Origin: Williamsia deligens
GTDB lineage: Bacteria; Actinomycetota; Actinomycetes; Mycobacteriales; Mycobacteriaceae
Direction of reading: 5' to 3'
Length of the DNA: 64,000 nucleotides
Assembly: GCF_024171765.1 (NCBI RefSeq)
Contig: NZ_JAMTCI010000001.1
Location: 372,001 to 436,000 of the forward strand
The position numbers and the translations under genes are program-made. The notes under the pieces are model-generated. The model was given only the letters and a program-made list of their open reading frames with translations, was not told the DNA's origin and ran no database searches. Each line of letters begins with the position of its first letter. Positions within the stretch are counted from its first letter, which is position 1. This document shows positions 41,228 through 51,110 of the stretch, one piece after another.

Positions 41228-41925
41228 CGGAGGTTCTCCTGTCGGATGGGGTGATCGTCGATCGGGTGGGCGTCGGCGATGCGGGCTGCGGCCGCGCCGA
41301 CGGCGGCGACGACCCGGCGGGTCCACACCCACGGGCGCATCAGCATGAAATGTCCGGCCATCCCCATGGACAGCCACCGCGCGTCGACGCCGCGCTCGGC
41401 CGCGCGCTGCGTCGCCAGCAACGACAGGCGCGGGCTGGTCCAGCGGTCGAGCCGTCCGTGCAGCACCTGCAGGTGCTGGCCCGGTCGCAGGGTGTCGGCC
41501 TCGGTGCCCTCGGGCCACCACGGCGCGAGGGCGACGATGGTGTCGACGGACGGATCGTCGGCGACGGCGGCCGCGGTCCGGCCCCCCATCGAGTGGCCGA
41601 CCAGGACGACCGGGACGTCGCCGTAGCGGTCGCGGATCCGGTCGAGGGCCCACCGGGCGTCGGCGACAGGACTGCGGTCGGCGCCGTTCCACCCGCGGAA
41701 GCGGTACTGCAGCATCAGCACGGTCGCGTCGGGCATGCGTCGGGCGATCGCGCGGGCGAACGGCCGCATCCGCGCCGCGGACAGATGGCCCGTCTGGGCG
41801 GGCTCGGTGCTGCGGACCCTGCCTCCGTGCAGCACCAGCACCACCATCGACGGGGCCGCGACATGGCGGATGCGGTGCAGGACCGGCGGGTGCGGTCCCG
41901 GCGTCGGTGACGTCATGACTGCCAT
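41224..41925 (-). CDS. Alpha/beta hydrolase
   Basis: A 233-residue alpha/beta hydrolase with the oxyanion-hole segment LVLHGG, nucleophile Ser112 in GHSMGG, a probable acid in the segment LHGRLDRWT and His in GMAGHFMLM. It is the first gene of the lipid-modification operon and its stop overlaps the methyltransferase start. It may be a lipase or thioesterase acting on the same acyl substrates; this is inferred from context. Confidence 0.82.
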   Translation of the reverse strand: MAVMTSPTPGPHPPVLHRIRHVAAPSMVVLVLHGGRVRSTEPAQTGHLSAARMRPFARAIARRMPDATVLMLQYRFRGWNGADRSPVADARWALDRIRDRYGDVPVVLVGHSMGGRTAAAVADDPSVDTIVALAPWWPEGTEADTLRPGQHLQVLHGRLDRWTSPRLSLLATQRAAERGVDARWLSMGMAGHFMLMRPWVWTRRVVAAVGAAAARIADAHPIDDHPIRQENLR

Positions 41926-42030
41926 TCGGCGCGGGCGCCGTCGCGGATCATCGCTCGTCGCGTGGGCGCGGTCACCTGCTGGTCCATCCTTCGACGGTAC
42001 CGACGCCGCCCACGCCGCCGCAGGCGTGCC

Positions 42031-45000
42031 CTACTGGGTGGGGCGGACGAACGGGAAGGTCAGCGTGGGCCGGATCGTGACACCGGTCAGCATCATCACC
42101 AACCGGTCGACGCCGAGCCCCAGACCGCCGGTCGGCGGCATGGCGTACCCCAGCGCGTGGAGGAAGTCCTCGTCGAGGCTCATGGCCTCGGGGTCACCGC
42201 CGGCGGCCTGCATCGACTGCCGGGTGAGGCGGTCGCGCTGGTCGACGGGGTCGGTGAGCTCGGAGTACGCGGTGCCCAGCTCGGCGCCGAAGCCGACGAG
42301 GTCCCACTGCTCGGTGAGACGCGGGTCGGACCGGTGCTGCCGGGCCAGCGGCGAGACCTCCTTCGGGAAGTCGCAGTAGAAGGTCGGGAACCGGGTCTGC
42401 TTCTCCACGAGCGCCTCGTAGAGCTCCATCACCATCCGGCCGGCCGACATGTCCGACGGGACCTCGACGCCGTGGGCGGCGCACACCGCACCCACCTCGG
42501 CCGACGAGCTCGTCGACGTCACCGAGGTCCCACAGGCCCGCGACACCGCCTCGTGCACCGTGATGATCGGCCAGGTGCCGTCGAGACGGACCTCCTGGCG
42601 CACACCGTTCTCGTCGGGCTGGTAGGCGACCGGCGCCCCGTTGATCGCGACCGCCATGGCCAGGATCAGCTCGCGGGTGAGCACGCGCATCGAGTTGTAG
42701 TCGCCGTAGGCCTGATAGGCCTCGAGCGAGGTGAACTCGGGGTTGTGGGTGGCGTCGGCGCCCTCGTTGCGAAAGTTGCGGTTCAGCTCGAAGATCGCGC
42801 CCATCCCGCTGACGCAGAGTCGCTTGAGGAACAGCTCAGGGGCGATCCGCAGGAAGAGCTGCTGGTCGTAGGCGTTGATGTGGGTCTTGAACGGACGCGC
42901 CGACGCGCCGCCGTGCACGGTCTGCAACATCGGGGTCTCGACCTCGTCGAAACCACTGTCCTGCAGCGTCTGTCGTAGGGCGCGCACACCCCGCGACCGC
43001 TTCTGCAGCAGGTCGACGGCGTCGGGGTTGGTCAGCAGGTCCAGCGGCCGGTCCCGCACGCGTACGTCGTCGCCGATCTCCGCACCGAGCGCGGGCATCG
43101 GGTTGAGGCACTTGCCGGCCATCCGCCACGACGACATCGCGATGGACAACTCGCCCGATCGCGACCCCGCGACCTCGCCGGTCACGCTGATCAGGTCGCC
43201 GGTGTCGACGCGTCGACGGAAGGCGTCATGCGCTGCGCGGCCCGCGACAGCCGGGTCGGAGACGATCTGGATGCGAGCGCGATCGTCCTCGAGCACGACG
43301 AACTCCACACCGCCGAGGTCCCGGATGGCCCGCACGCGTCCCGACACCGACACGGTCACGCCGGTCCGTTCGCTCGCGCCGACGCCGGCGTGGGCCTCGA
43401 CGATCTCGGCGACGCGGTGTGTCCGCGGCACCGACACCGGGTAGGCCTCGTCGCCCTCGGCGCGGATGCGCTCCAGCTTCGACATCCTCGCGCGCTGCTG
43501 GTCGTTGAGGCGTGGCGCCGGCGCGCGGGCGACCAGGAACCGGTCGTCGAGTTCGGCGACGCGGGCGAGGAACGCGGGGTCGGTGCGACGCGGCTGTTCC
43601 TCGGGGGTCTTGTCCCCCACCAGGAACTTCGGGCCGAGGTGCGGCAGGAACCCCTCGGCGACACCGACCGCCACCGCCGCCCGCATGACGGTCAGTGAGG
43701 GGTGGTAGCAGAGCAGTCGCGGGACCCACACGGGGTGGTACTTCTGGTTCGAGCGGTACAGCGACTCCAGCTGGTAGAACCGCGACGCGAACCCCAGGAC
43801 ACCGTCCACGGCACGGGTCACCGGACCGGCACCCTCGCGTTCCGCGCTGGAGAACACCGAGCGGAACACCGCGAAGTTCAAGGAGATCCGACGCACCCCG
43901 AGGTCGTGCGATGCCTCGATGAGCCGCGCGACGAGGTACTCGTTCACCCCGTTCTCCGCTGCCCGGTCGCGACGCATCAGATCCAGAGACACCCCGCGCA
44001 GACCCCACGGGACGAACGACAGGAACGCGCGGATCCGCCCCTCGGAGTCGTGGGCGCAGATGATCAGGCACCGCCCGTCGACGGGATCCCCGACGCGGTT
44101 GAGCGCCATCGAGAAACCACGCTCGGTCTCCTCGCCGCGCCACTCGTCGGCGAGACGCTCCACCTCGGCGAGCTGCTCGGGGGTGAGGTCGGAGTGGCGA
44201 CGGATGGTGGTGGTGTACCCGGCGGCCGTCACGCGGTTCACGGCCTGACGCACCGGCTTCATCGACTGGCCGCGCAGGCTGAAGTCGTCGACGTCGATGA
44301 TCGCCTCGTCGCCGATGGCGAGGGTCTTCAGACCCGCCTCGCGGTAGACCCGCCCGCCCGCCTCGCTCGCCGCGAGGACGGCCGCGTGCAGGGAGTGGAT
44401 GCGGCAGTTGCGCAACCACTCCTGCGCCGCCGCGGGCCACGCGTCACGGTCGCCGATCGGATCCGCGCTGGCGACGCTGGTGCTGCCGACGACGCGAAAG
44501 GTGACCGCCGCGCGACCGTCGGGGGAGAACACGACCGACTTGTCGCGGCGCGTCGCGAAGTACCCCAGCGAGTCCTCCTCGCCGAAGCGCAGCAACAACT
44601 CCCGGACACCGAGTTCCTGCTCGGCGTCGACGAAGCTGTTGTCGCGGTTGGACCGGTAGAGCGTGACCAACGCGAGCACGAGGGCGATCGCCGACATCCA
44701 CCCGGCGCAGGCGTACACCCAGTGGTGCCCGTCGTGGCCCTGCAGGACCGCGTCGCCGAGATCGGCGCGGTCGCCGAACGTCGAGCGCAGCGCCCAGACG
44801 GCCTTCTCGTCCATCCCCCGCAACCGGTGCGGGAACAGGACGGTGAGGACGAAGGTCACCGCGAACGACGTCGCGAACCCGCCGACCAACACCGCGAGCG
44901 CGGTCCGCACCGATCCGGGTGCGAGCTCCGCGGTGTAGGCACGCCGGGAGTACGCCACCGCGATGAGCACGACGACCCCGACGACGAGCACCACCGACGC

Positions 45001-45459
45001 GGTCACCGTCGACGTGCGGAACTGTCCGTAGGCGTCCTCGACGGTCACGTCGTCGGTGTAGAAGGTGATCAGCGCCAGCAGGTCGTCGAGCACCGACAGC
45101 GCCATCACGAGCATCAGCGCGGTGTGCGCGCCCTTGAACCGACGGCGCACCGCACCCGCGAGCGCGAACACGAGGCAGACGACGAAGATGCTCGGCTCGG
45201 CGGGCAGGTTGAGCGCGCCGAGGATGTCGGTGACGACATCGGTGACGCGCAGGTGCCGCAGCGGGATGGACAGCAGCGACACGATCGCCGCGAGGGTCAG
45301 CAACCGGCCCGACCACAGCGCGATCTGCTCGGCGATGTGTTCCCGACGCCGGGACCGATCCGGTCGGACGCGACGGCTCGGCGCGCTCGCCGACGGCGGT
45401 CGCGCGTCGGGGCCCTCGGGGCGGTCGAGTGTCGGTGCGGCGGACATGAAAACCGACAT
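42031..45459 (-). CDS. lysX: Bifunctional lysylphosphatidylglycerol synthase / lysyl-tRNA synthetase
   Basis: A 1142-residue fusion protein. Residues 40-275 contain about seven membrane helices. Residues 280-600 are a GNAT-like DUF2156 domain as in MprF, which transfers lysine from Lys-tRNA to phosphatidylglycerol. Residues 640-1140 form a class II lysyl-tRNA synthetase, with an OB-fold (segment VSVSGRVRAIRDLGGVEF), motif 2 (FRNEGADATHNPEF) and motif 3 (GLGVDRLVMML). This is the LysX organisation of Mycobacteriales, giving resistance to cationic peptides. An in-frame ATG at 45447 is an alternative start; neither has a good ribosome site. Confidence 0.95.
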   Translation of the reverse strand: MSVFMSAAPTLDRPEGPDARPPSASAPSRRVRPDRSRRREHIAEQIALWSGRLLTLAAIVSLLSIPLRHLRVTDVVTDILGALNLPAEPSIFVVCLVFALAGAVRRRFKGAHTALMLVMALSVLDDLLALITFYTDDVTVEDAYGQFRTSTVTASVVLVVGVVVLIAVAYSRRAYTAELAPGSVRTALAVLVGGFATSFAVTFVLTVLFPHRLRGMDEKAVWALRSTFGDRADLGDAVLQGHDGHHWVYACAGWMSAIALVLALVTLYRSNRDNSFVDAEQELGVRELLLRFGEEDSLGYFATRRDKSVVFSPDGRAAVTFRVVGSTSVASADPIGDRDAWPAAAQEWLRNCRIHSLHAAVLAASEAGGRVYREAGLKTLAIGDEAIIDVDDFSLRGQSMKPVRQAVNRVTAAGYTTTIRRHSDLTPEQLAEVERLADEWRGEETERGFSMALNRVGDPVDGRCLIICAHDSEGRIRAFLSFVPWGLRGVSLDLMRRDRAAENGVNEYLVARLIEASHDLGVRRISLNFAVFRSVFSSAEREGAGPVTRAVDGVLGFASRFYQLESLYRSNQKYHPVWVPRLLCYHPSLTVMRAAVAVGVAEGFLPHLGPKFLVGDKTPEEQPRRTDPAFLARVAELDDRFLVARAPAPRLNDQQRARMSKLERIRAEGDEAYPVSVPRTHRVAEIVEAHAGVGASERTGVTVSVSGRVRAIRDLGGVEFVVLEDDRARIQIVSDPAVAGRAAHDAFRRRVDTGDLISVTGEVAGSRSGELSIAMSSWRMAGKCLNPMPALGAEIGDDVRVRDRPLDLLTNPDAVDLLQKRSRGVRALRQTLQDSGFDEVETPMLQTVHGGASARPFKTHINAYDQQLFLRIAPELFLKRLCVSGMGAIFELNRNFRNEGADATHNPEFTSLEAYQAYGDYNSMRVLTRELILAMAVAINGAPVAYQPDENGVRQEVRLDGTWPIITVHEAVSRACGTSVTSTSSSAEVGAVCAAHGVEVPSDMSAGRMVMELYEALVEKQTRFPTFYCDFPKEVSPLARQHRSDPRLTEQWDLVGFGAELGTAYSELTDPVDQRDRLTRQSMQAAGGDPEAMSLDEDFLHALGYAMPPTGGLGLGVDRLVMMLTGVTIRPTLTFPFVRPTQ

Positions 45460-45643
45460 TAGCAGCGAGAAGTCGGCGTTTTCCGACCTTCACGACAGGC
45501 GTGCCGTATCGGTCGTCGACGGGCGTGAGCCGGATATGTCCGGACCTGTCGAATCCTCTGTCCACCACCCGCACGCAGGCCCTGCGCGCTGCGTATCGTC
45601 TCGCCGGGTGGGCGTGGGACACGCCCCGGGTCGAGAGGTCGTC
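45460..45643. promoter_or_regulatory. Divergent promoter region lysX / APC permease
   Basis: A 184-bp gap between divergent genes. A partial inverted repeat around 45470-45490 (AAGTCGG and CCGACCTT flanking a T-rich centre) is the only structure noticed. No gene is supported. Confidence 0.35.
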
Positions 45644-48052
45644 ATGTCGCAGGAACCCGCGCCGCGGTCACGTCGCGCCGTCGACGTCACGCTCAGCCGC
45701 GACGTGCCCGAATCGCTGGGGTACGGGTTCAAACGCCTGGTGCTCGGCAAGCCGATGATCACCGATCAGCTGCGCGACGAGCGGCTCACCAACCCGGTCG
45801 CGCTCGGCGTCCTCGCCCCCGACGCGATCTCCTCGACCGCCTACGGCAGCGAGCTCATCCTCGTCGAACTGCTCCCCTACGCCGGCCTGGCGGCGTTCAC
45901 ACTCCTGCTGCCGATCACCGGGGTCATCCTCGCGATCCTCGTCCTGGTGGCCGCGTCGTACCGCCAGGTGGTGATGGCCTACACCCGGGCCGGTGGGTCG
46001 TATGTCGTCGCGCGCGAGAACTTCGGGCCCCGCGTCGCCCAGGTCGCGGCGGCGGCGCTGCTGATCGACTACGTCGTCACCGTCGCGGTGCAGGCGGCCG
46101 CCGGCACCGTCGCGGTGGTGTCGGCGTTGAAGGTACTCGGTCCCTACAGCCTCGAGATCACCATCGGCGTCGTGCTCGTGATGTGTCTGGTGAACCTGCG
46201 CGGGCTGCGTGAGGCCGGGCGACCGTTCGCGGTGCCGACCTACTTCTTCACCGGCATGGTGCTGCTGCTGATCGTGGTCGGACTGGTGCGTGACGCCACC
46301 ACGGGCCTGACGCGCTACGTCCCCGCCGATCTCCCCGGAACCGTCGAGGTGCACCAGGGTGGCGGACTCATCGCGGGCGCCACGATCCTGGTGTTGTTGC
46401 GCGCCTTCGCCAACGGCGGCTCGTCGCTGACCGGCGTCGAGGCGATCAGCAACACCGTCGGGTCGTTCCGCAAGCCCGAGGGCGCCAACGCCCGTCGTGT
46501 GCTGACGGTCATGGCGACCATCCTGTTCGTCCTGCTCAGCGGCGTCGCCTGGTTGGCCCACGAGACCCACGCGACACCCTACGTCGACGGCTACCCGTCG
46601 GTGCTGAGCGAGATCGCGCGGGCGGTGTTCGGGTCCGGGACCATCGGCACCACCCTCTACGTGCTGCTGCAGATCGCCACCGCCGCGATCCTGTTCACCG
46701 GCGCCAACACCAGCTTCAACGGGTTCCCCGCTCTCGCGAACTTCGTCGCCGCCGACCGGTTCCTGCCCCGACAGCTCGGCAAGCGTGGCCACCGACTGGT
46801 GTTCTCCAACGGGATCATCGTGCTCACCGTGCTGGCCGTCGTGCTGCTGCTGGCGACCGGCGGCTCGGTCAACGCGCTGATCCCGTTCTACGCGATCGGT
46901 GTCTTCACCGGCTTCGCGATGGCCGGGTTCGGCATGACCAAACACCATCTGACGCACAAGGAGTCGGGCTGGCGGCACCGTCTGGCCATCAACTTCGGCG
47001 CCGGACTGCTGTCGCTGATCGTGGTCGGCATCTTCGCCGTCGCCAAGTTCACCGAGGGCGCGTGGTTGGTCGTCGTCGTCTTCCCGCTGCTGGTGTTCGG
47101 GTTGATCCGACTCAACCGTGAGTACCGCGCCGAGGCCGCGATCCTGGAGGAGTTCCGCAGCAACCGGCCCGAGCAGGTCAACTACGCGCGGCACACGGCG
47201 TTCGTCCTGGTGAACTCCGTCGACCTCGCCGTCCTCGAGGCCCTGCGATACGGCCACGGTCTGCGTGCCGACGACCTGACCGCCGTGCACCTCGTCGTCG
47301 ACGCCGCGCAGGCCCGCAAGCTGCGGGAGCGGTGGGAACACCTCGACCTGCGCACACCGCTGAAGATCATCGACTGCCCCGACCGCCGGATCACCCGCGG
47401 AGTGCAGCGACTGGTGGTCGAGGCGCTGTCGGCCGCTCCGCGCACCCACGTCACGGTGTTGCTGCCACGGCGCACCTACGCGCCACTGCTGGGTCGGCTC
47501 CTGCACGACCGCAGTGCGGACAAGATCTCCCGCGCCGTCAGCGAGATCCCGCACGCCGCGGCGACGATCATCCCGTTCGACGTGCAGGCCGAGATCCGCA
47601 AGGCCTTCCCCGATCTCATCGAGGAGCGGTTGGCGCGACGCGTCGAGTCACTGCAGGCACGTCTGGCGGAGGAGTCCGACGAGGTCCGCGCCGACCACGA
47701 CGCACCGGAGACCTCGTCGTCGGTGCTGGCCATCGGCGGGCTGATGCCCGGGCACCGCGGCACGGTGGAGGGGCGCGTGCGCGACACCTTCGACCGCACC
47801 ATCGACGACGACGAGGTCCACATCGTCGAGGTCGCCGACGACAGCGGGCTGATGCGGCTGCGGTTCACCGGCCGTGACGGCAAGACCGGCGGTGACCTCG
47901 TCCCCGGTCAGCTGGTGCGGGCGGGCGGCAAGGCCCGCCAGGGCCGCAAGGGTGTCGTGATGATCGACCCGACCTACACGATCATCGGCGAGAACGACGG
48001 CGATGACAGCAGCGACGACAGCAGCGCTGACGACTCCTCGACCGTGCAGTAG
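45644..48052 (+). CDS. APC-superfamily permease (KimA/Rv2690c-like) with C-terminal OB-like domain
   Basis: An 802-residue protein. The N-terminal lead (GKPMITDQLRDERL, NPVALGVLAPDAISSTAYG) is characteristic of the APC subgroup containing Rv2690c and the potassium importer KimA. About twelve helices span 65-480. A soluble region (490-690) follows, as in KimA. Unusually, the last about 90 residues (segment GTVEGRVRDTFDRTIDDDEV on to MIDPTYTIIGE) look like an OB-fold, before an Asp/Ser tail. Potassium or amino acid uptake is inferred. ATG 45644 lies 184 bp from the divergent lysX start. Confidence 0.82.
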   Translation: MSQEPAPRSRRAVDVTLSRDVPESLGYGFKRLVLGKPMITDQLRDERLTNPVALGVLAPDAISSTAYGSELILVELLPYAGLAAFTLLLPITGVILAILVLVAASYRQVVMAYTRAGGSYVVARENFGPRVAQVAAAALLIDYVVTVAVQAAAGTVAVVSALKVLGPYSLEITIGVVLVMCLVNLRGLREAGRPFAVPTYFFTGMVLLLIVVGLVRDATTGLTRYVPADLPGTVEVHQGGGLIAGATILVLLRAFANGGSSLTGVEAISNTVGSFRKPEGANARRVLTVMATILFVLLSGVAWLAHETHATPYVDGYPSVLSEIARAVFGSGTIGTTLYVLLQIATAAILFTGANTSFNGFPALANFVAADRFLPRQLGKRGHRLVFSNGIIVLTVLAVVLLLATGGSVNALIPFYAIGVFTGFAMAGFGMTKHHLTHKESGWRHRLAINFGAGLLSLIVVGIFAVAKFTEGAWLVVVVFPLLVFGLIRLNREYRAEAAILEEFRSNRPEQVNYARHTAFVLVNSVDLAVLEALRYGHGLRADDLTAVHLVVDAAQARKLRERWEHLDLRTPLKIIDCPDRRITRGVQRLVVEALSAAPRTHVTVLLPRRTYAPLLGRLLHDRSADKISRAVSEIPHAAATIIPFDVQAEIRKAFPDLIEERLARRVESLQARLAEESDEVRADHDAPETSSSVLAIGGLMPGHRGTVEGRVRDTFDRTIDDDEVHIVEVADDSGLMRLRFTGRDGKTGGDLVPGQLVRAGGKARQGRKGVVMIDPTYTIIGENDGDDSSDDSSADDSSTVQ

Positions 48053-48180
48053 ATCCCGCCGAGTGTGCCGAAACCACCCGCCGAGCGTGCACTAGATTCC
48101 GCCGAGCGTGCCGAAACCACCCGCCGAGCGTGCAGAAGATCCCGCCGAGCGGGCCGAAACCACCCGCCGAGCGGGCCGAT
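48052..48180. repeat. Three tandem copies of a 43-bp repeat
   Basis: Copies at 48052-48094, 48095-48137 and 48138-48180 each contain two CGCCGAGYGKGC sub-units. The first copy starts at the last base of the permease stop codon, and the last stops just before the ndh stop. The unit differs between copies at a few bases (GTG/GGG, CTA/GAA). The array fills the whole gap between two convergent genes. No hairpin is obvious. Confidence 0.85.
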
Positions 48181-48183
48181 CCG

Positions 48184-49494
48184 TCAGGCGTAGGGGCGTC
48201 GCGCGGTGTCGGGGTCGCCGTAGGTGATGGCGCGTTCCCCGCGGCTGCCGCCGATGATCGTCGTCGCCCAGCTCGCCAGGGTCCACGCGCGGTTACGCGT
48301 GCCGGCGAGGAACGTGATGTGGATGCCACCCCAGCCGAGCCAGCCGAGGAACCCCGACAGCCGGATCGGACCCGACTCGAGCAGCGCGTGATAGCGCGCG
48401 ATGTAGGCGGCGGTGCCCAGATCCCGGTACTTGAACGGCGTCCGCGGGTCCGACTTCCCCTCGACGGTGCGCGCGATGTTCCCGGCCGCGTGAAACCCCG
48501 ACTGCATCGCGACCTCGGCGACGCCGGCCAGGTCGTCGAGGCTCATGATGTCGCCGACGACGTAGATGTTCGGATGCCCGTCGACGGTCAGGTCCGGGTT
48601 CACCGGGATGGTGCCGCCGCGGGCCTGCTGGACACCGGTCGCCGACGCGAGCGCCTCCGCGAACGGCACGGCCTCGACACCGGCGGTCCACAGAACGGTG
48701 TGGGTGTCGATCTGTTCGGTCGACTTCGTCTTCTTGTCGGTCGTGACCGCGTAGTCGCTGCAGACGTCGGTGACGTGGCGGCCCAGGAGGGTGCGGACGC
48801 CGATCTTGTCCAGGATCTTCTGCGCCTTGCCCGACAGGCGCGGGTGGAACGACTCGAGGACCCGCTCACCACCGTGGACCAGGATGACGTCGGCCTCGGT
48901 CGGGTCGATGGTGTCGAACTCCTGGGACAGCGACCGGGTCGCCATCTCCCGGATCTGACCGGCCAACTCGACGCCGGTGGGCCCGCCGCCGCTGACCACG
49001 AACGTCAGCCACGGCTTGCGCAGGTCCGCGGTCGGCAGGGTCTCGGCGATCTCGAACGACGAGATGATCTTGCGACGGATGGCCAGCGCGTCGTCGACGG
49101 TCTTCATCCCCGGCGCGTACATCGCGAACTGCTCGTTGCCGTGATACGACTGCCGCATCCCGGCCCCGACGATGAGGTGGTCGAAGTCGACCTCGAAGGT
49201 GGTCCCGTTGAACCGGGTCGCCGTGACGACCTTCTTCTCGACGTCGATGTTCGACGCCTCCCCCAGCAGGACCTGCAAATTCTTGTTGCGTCGCAACAGA
49301 TGTCGCAAGGGGCTCGCGATCTCACCCTCGGACAGCAGACCGGTCGCGCACTGGTAGAGCAGCGGCTGGAATACGTGTGACGTCCCGCGGTCCAGCAGGG
49401 TGACGCGGACGTCGGCCCGCTTCAGACGCCGCGCGGCGTACACCCCGGCGAATCCGCCGCCGATGATCAGGACATGGGGTCGGTCGTCGGCCAT
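48184..49494 (-). CDS. ndh: Type II NADH dehydrogenase
   Basis: A 436-residue flavoprotein. The FAD-binding motif is VLIIGGGFAGVYAARRL near the N-terminus, the NADH-binding motif VVSGGGPTGVELAGQI is around 170-185, the quinone/FAD C-terminal motif is IYVVGDI, and an amphipathic C-terminal region with WLGWGGIHI binds the membrane. It passes electrons from NADH to menaquinone without pumping protons. ATG 49494 starts just before the FAD motif. Confidence 0.92.
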   Translation of the reverse strand: MADDRPHVLIIGGGFAGVYAARRLKRADVRVTLLDRGTSHVFQPLLYQCATGLLSEGEIASPLRHLLRRNKNLQVLLGEASNIDVEKKVVTATRFNGTTFEVDFDHLIVGAGMRQSYHGNEQFAMYAPGMKTVDDALAIRRKIISSFEIAETLPTADLRKPWLTFVVSGGGPTGVELAGQIREMATRSLSQEFDTIDPTEADVILVHGGERVLESFHPRLSGKAQKILDKIGVRTLLGRHVTDVCSDYAVTTDKKTKSTEQIDTHTVLWTAGVEAVPFAEALASATGVQQARGGTIPVNPDLTVDGHPNIYVVGDIMSLDDLAGVAEVAMQSGFHAAGNIARTVEGKSDPRTPFKYRDLGTAAYIARYHALLESGPIRLSGFLGWLGWGGIHITFLAGTRNRAWTLASWATTIIGGSRGERAITYGDPDTARRPYA

Positions 49495-49543
49495 GTCCCG
49501 ATTGTGCCCCACGGCGGGGTACCCCGAACCCACCGGCGTCGTC

Positions 49544-49981
49544 TCAGCTGGTCGCAGCGAAGAACATCTCGTCGACGGTCGCGGTCGCGTCCTCGGCGGA
49601 ACTCATCGCCAGCACACGCTGGGCGGCTCCGACAGGAGCGTCCGGTGGGATGACCATGAGCGTGATCGAGTCGGTGTCCCCGACGGCACGGACCTTGAGC
49701 ATGTGCGGGGGCCAGAATCGGTAGCCGTCGAGACGGATGACGTTGTAGCGGTGGATGATCCGGTTTCGAGCGATGTCCCAGTCCTCGGCGTTCACGACGA
49801 TGCGACCCGCGGGTGTGGCGCGCGGCGCGAGAGCGTCGAGCAATCCGCCGATCTCGGCGTTGAGGTCGCGCGACGCCGGCCACCACGCACCGTCCACGTG
49901 ATCGCCGGGAGTGGGGTGGGCTTTGGTGGCGAGTCGGATCTGGTCGACGGCGGACGAGGCCACGGGCGAGGACGGCGTCAT
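49544..49981 (-). CDS. DUF5994-family protein
   Basis: A 145-residue protein. The segments GDHVDGAWWPASRDLNAEI and EDWDIARNRI are typical of the actinobacterial DUF5994 family, whose function is unknown. There is no signal peptide or membrane helix. ATG 49981 is preferred; an upstream in-frame start (50035) adds a Pro/Arg-rich leader. It lies 49 bp upstream of ndh on the same strand, so the two may be co-transcribed. Confidence 0.72.
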   Translation of the reverse strand: MTPSSPVASSAVDQIRLATKAHPTPGDHVDGAWWPASRDLNAEIGGLLDALAPRATPAGRIVVNAEDWDIARNRIIHRYNVIRLDGYRFWPPHMLKVRAVGDTDSITLMVIPPDAPVGAAQRVLAMSSAEDATATVDEMFFAATS

Positions 49982-50114
49982 CGGACGCTCCGATCTACCC
50001 GGCGGACGGCCGGGCTGTGACGCACCGAGGATCACAGGACACCAGCCGGTGCCTCGCGCGTCGATACCTCTTCACGCTACGCCTCACCAGCGCCGACGCC
50101 CGATGCGGCGGCGG

Positions 50115-51065
50115 TCAGGAATGGCCGAGTGTGTCGACGGGGTCCTCCCCGACGAGCCGCAGTGCGGTCGCCCGGAGGTCGGTGGCTGTCCATCCCGGAT
50201 AGCCCTGCAGCATCGAGGTCCATCGCTCCGGCAGCCCCGCGGTCCCAGCGCACGCACCGGCGAGGGCCCCGGCGATGGCGGCGGTGGTGTCGGTGTCGCC
50301 ACCGGCCCGCACGCAGTTCTCGACCGTCCCGACGACGTCACCGCCTGCAGTACAGATCGCCCACCACGCCGTCTGCAGCGCGTGCACCACCCACCCGTTG
50401 TTCGAGAAGTCCGCGGGTCCGCCGGTCTCCGCCTGGTCCAGCAGCGGCTCCCAGAACTCTCGGACACCCGCGTCACGCTCGGCGACGTACTCCCGCAGCG
50501 ACGACCGGTCGCCGGTGCGGATGCCGCGCGCGATCGCCGCCGACCACAGCTCGCAGGCCTCTCGCGCCCGCGGGTCGGCGTGGGTCAGGTCGCTGATGGC
50601 GCCGGCCGCGGCTGCGCACTGTGCGTCGTCGTGGCGGACGAACGCGACGCCCACCGGTCCGGTGCGCATCAGGGAGCCGTTGCCGCCGGTGAGCCCGGGA
50701 ACCCCGCTCGCGCGGGCGGTCATCGCGGCCGCCGTCACGTCGCGGTGGGTCAGCACCGACCGGGTCTGGTTGCCGATGTCGGCCGGACGGGTGTCGTACC
50801 AGGCGACGAACGCCGCCGCGACAGCGTCGAGATCGACATGTCCCGGTGACAGTCCCGCGGCGACGCAGGTGGCCATCGACGTGTCGTCGGTCCACTCCCC
50901 CGGCGCCCAGTCGAACGGGCCGCCACCGATCATGTCGACGACGACGTCCTGCGGCGGATGGGTGAACTCGTAGCCCGCCCCCACGGCGTCGCCGAGGGCA
51001 CTCCCGACCAGCGCGCCGACAGCCCGGTCACGCTGTTCCTCGCTCAGTTGCATGGATCCGATCAT
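50115..51065 (-). CDS. ADP-ribosylglycohydrolase-family protein
   Basis: A 316-residue protein with the DraG-type fold. It has GALVGSALGDAVGAGYE at the N-terminus, the first metal cluster EWTDDTSMA, and the C-terminal cluster VRAGGDTDTTAAIAGALAGA. The conserved Asp and Thr ligate two Mg ions that help remove ADP-ribose from proteins or nucleic acids. The target is unknown. The ATG at 51053 is an alternative start. It is divergent from an amino acid permease across a 78-bp region that holds a palindrome. Confidence 0.88.
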   Translation of the reverse strand: MIGSMQLSEEQRDRAVGALVGSALGDAVGAGYEFTHPPQDVVVDMIGGGPFDWAPGEWTDDTSMATCVAAGLSPGHVDLDAVAAAFVAWYDTRPADIGNQTRSVLTHRDVTAAAMTARASGVPGLTGGNGSLMRTGPVGVAFVRHDDAQCAAAAGAISDLTHADPRAREACELWSAAIARGIRTGDRSSLREYVAERDAGVREFWEPLLDQAETGGPADFSNNGWVVHALQTAWWAICTAGGDVVGTVENCVRAGGDTDTTAAIAGALAGACAGTAGLPERWTSMLQGYPGWTATDLRATALRLVGEDPVDTLGHS

Positions 51066-51110
51066 GCCCGTCGAGTCGGACATTTTCGCCCGGATGCGGC
51101 GGTACACGAT

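Noticed and set aside
43702-47554. Long antisense frames over lysX and the APC permease (43702-45462 plus, 45668-47554 minus)
   Set aside because: Both are mirror frames of well-supported genes, and their products have no recognisable domains.
48052-48180. Possible CRISPR array
   Set aside because: Repeats are contiguous with no spacers, only three units, and no cas genes are in the window.
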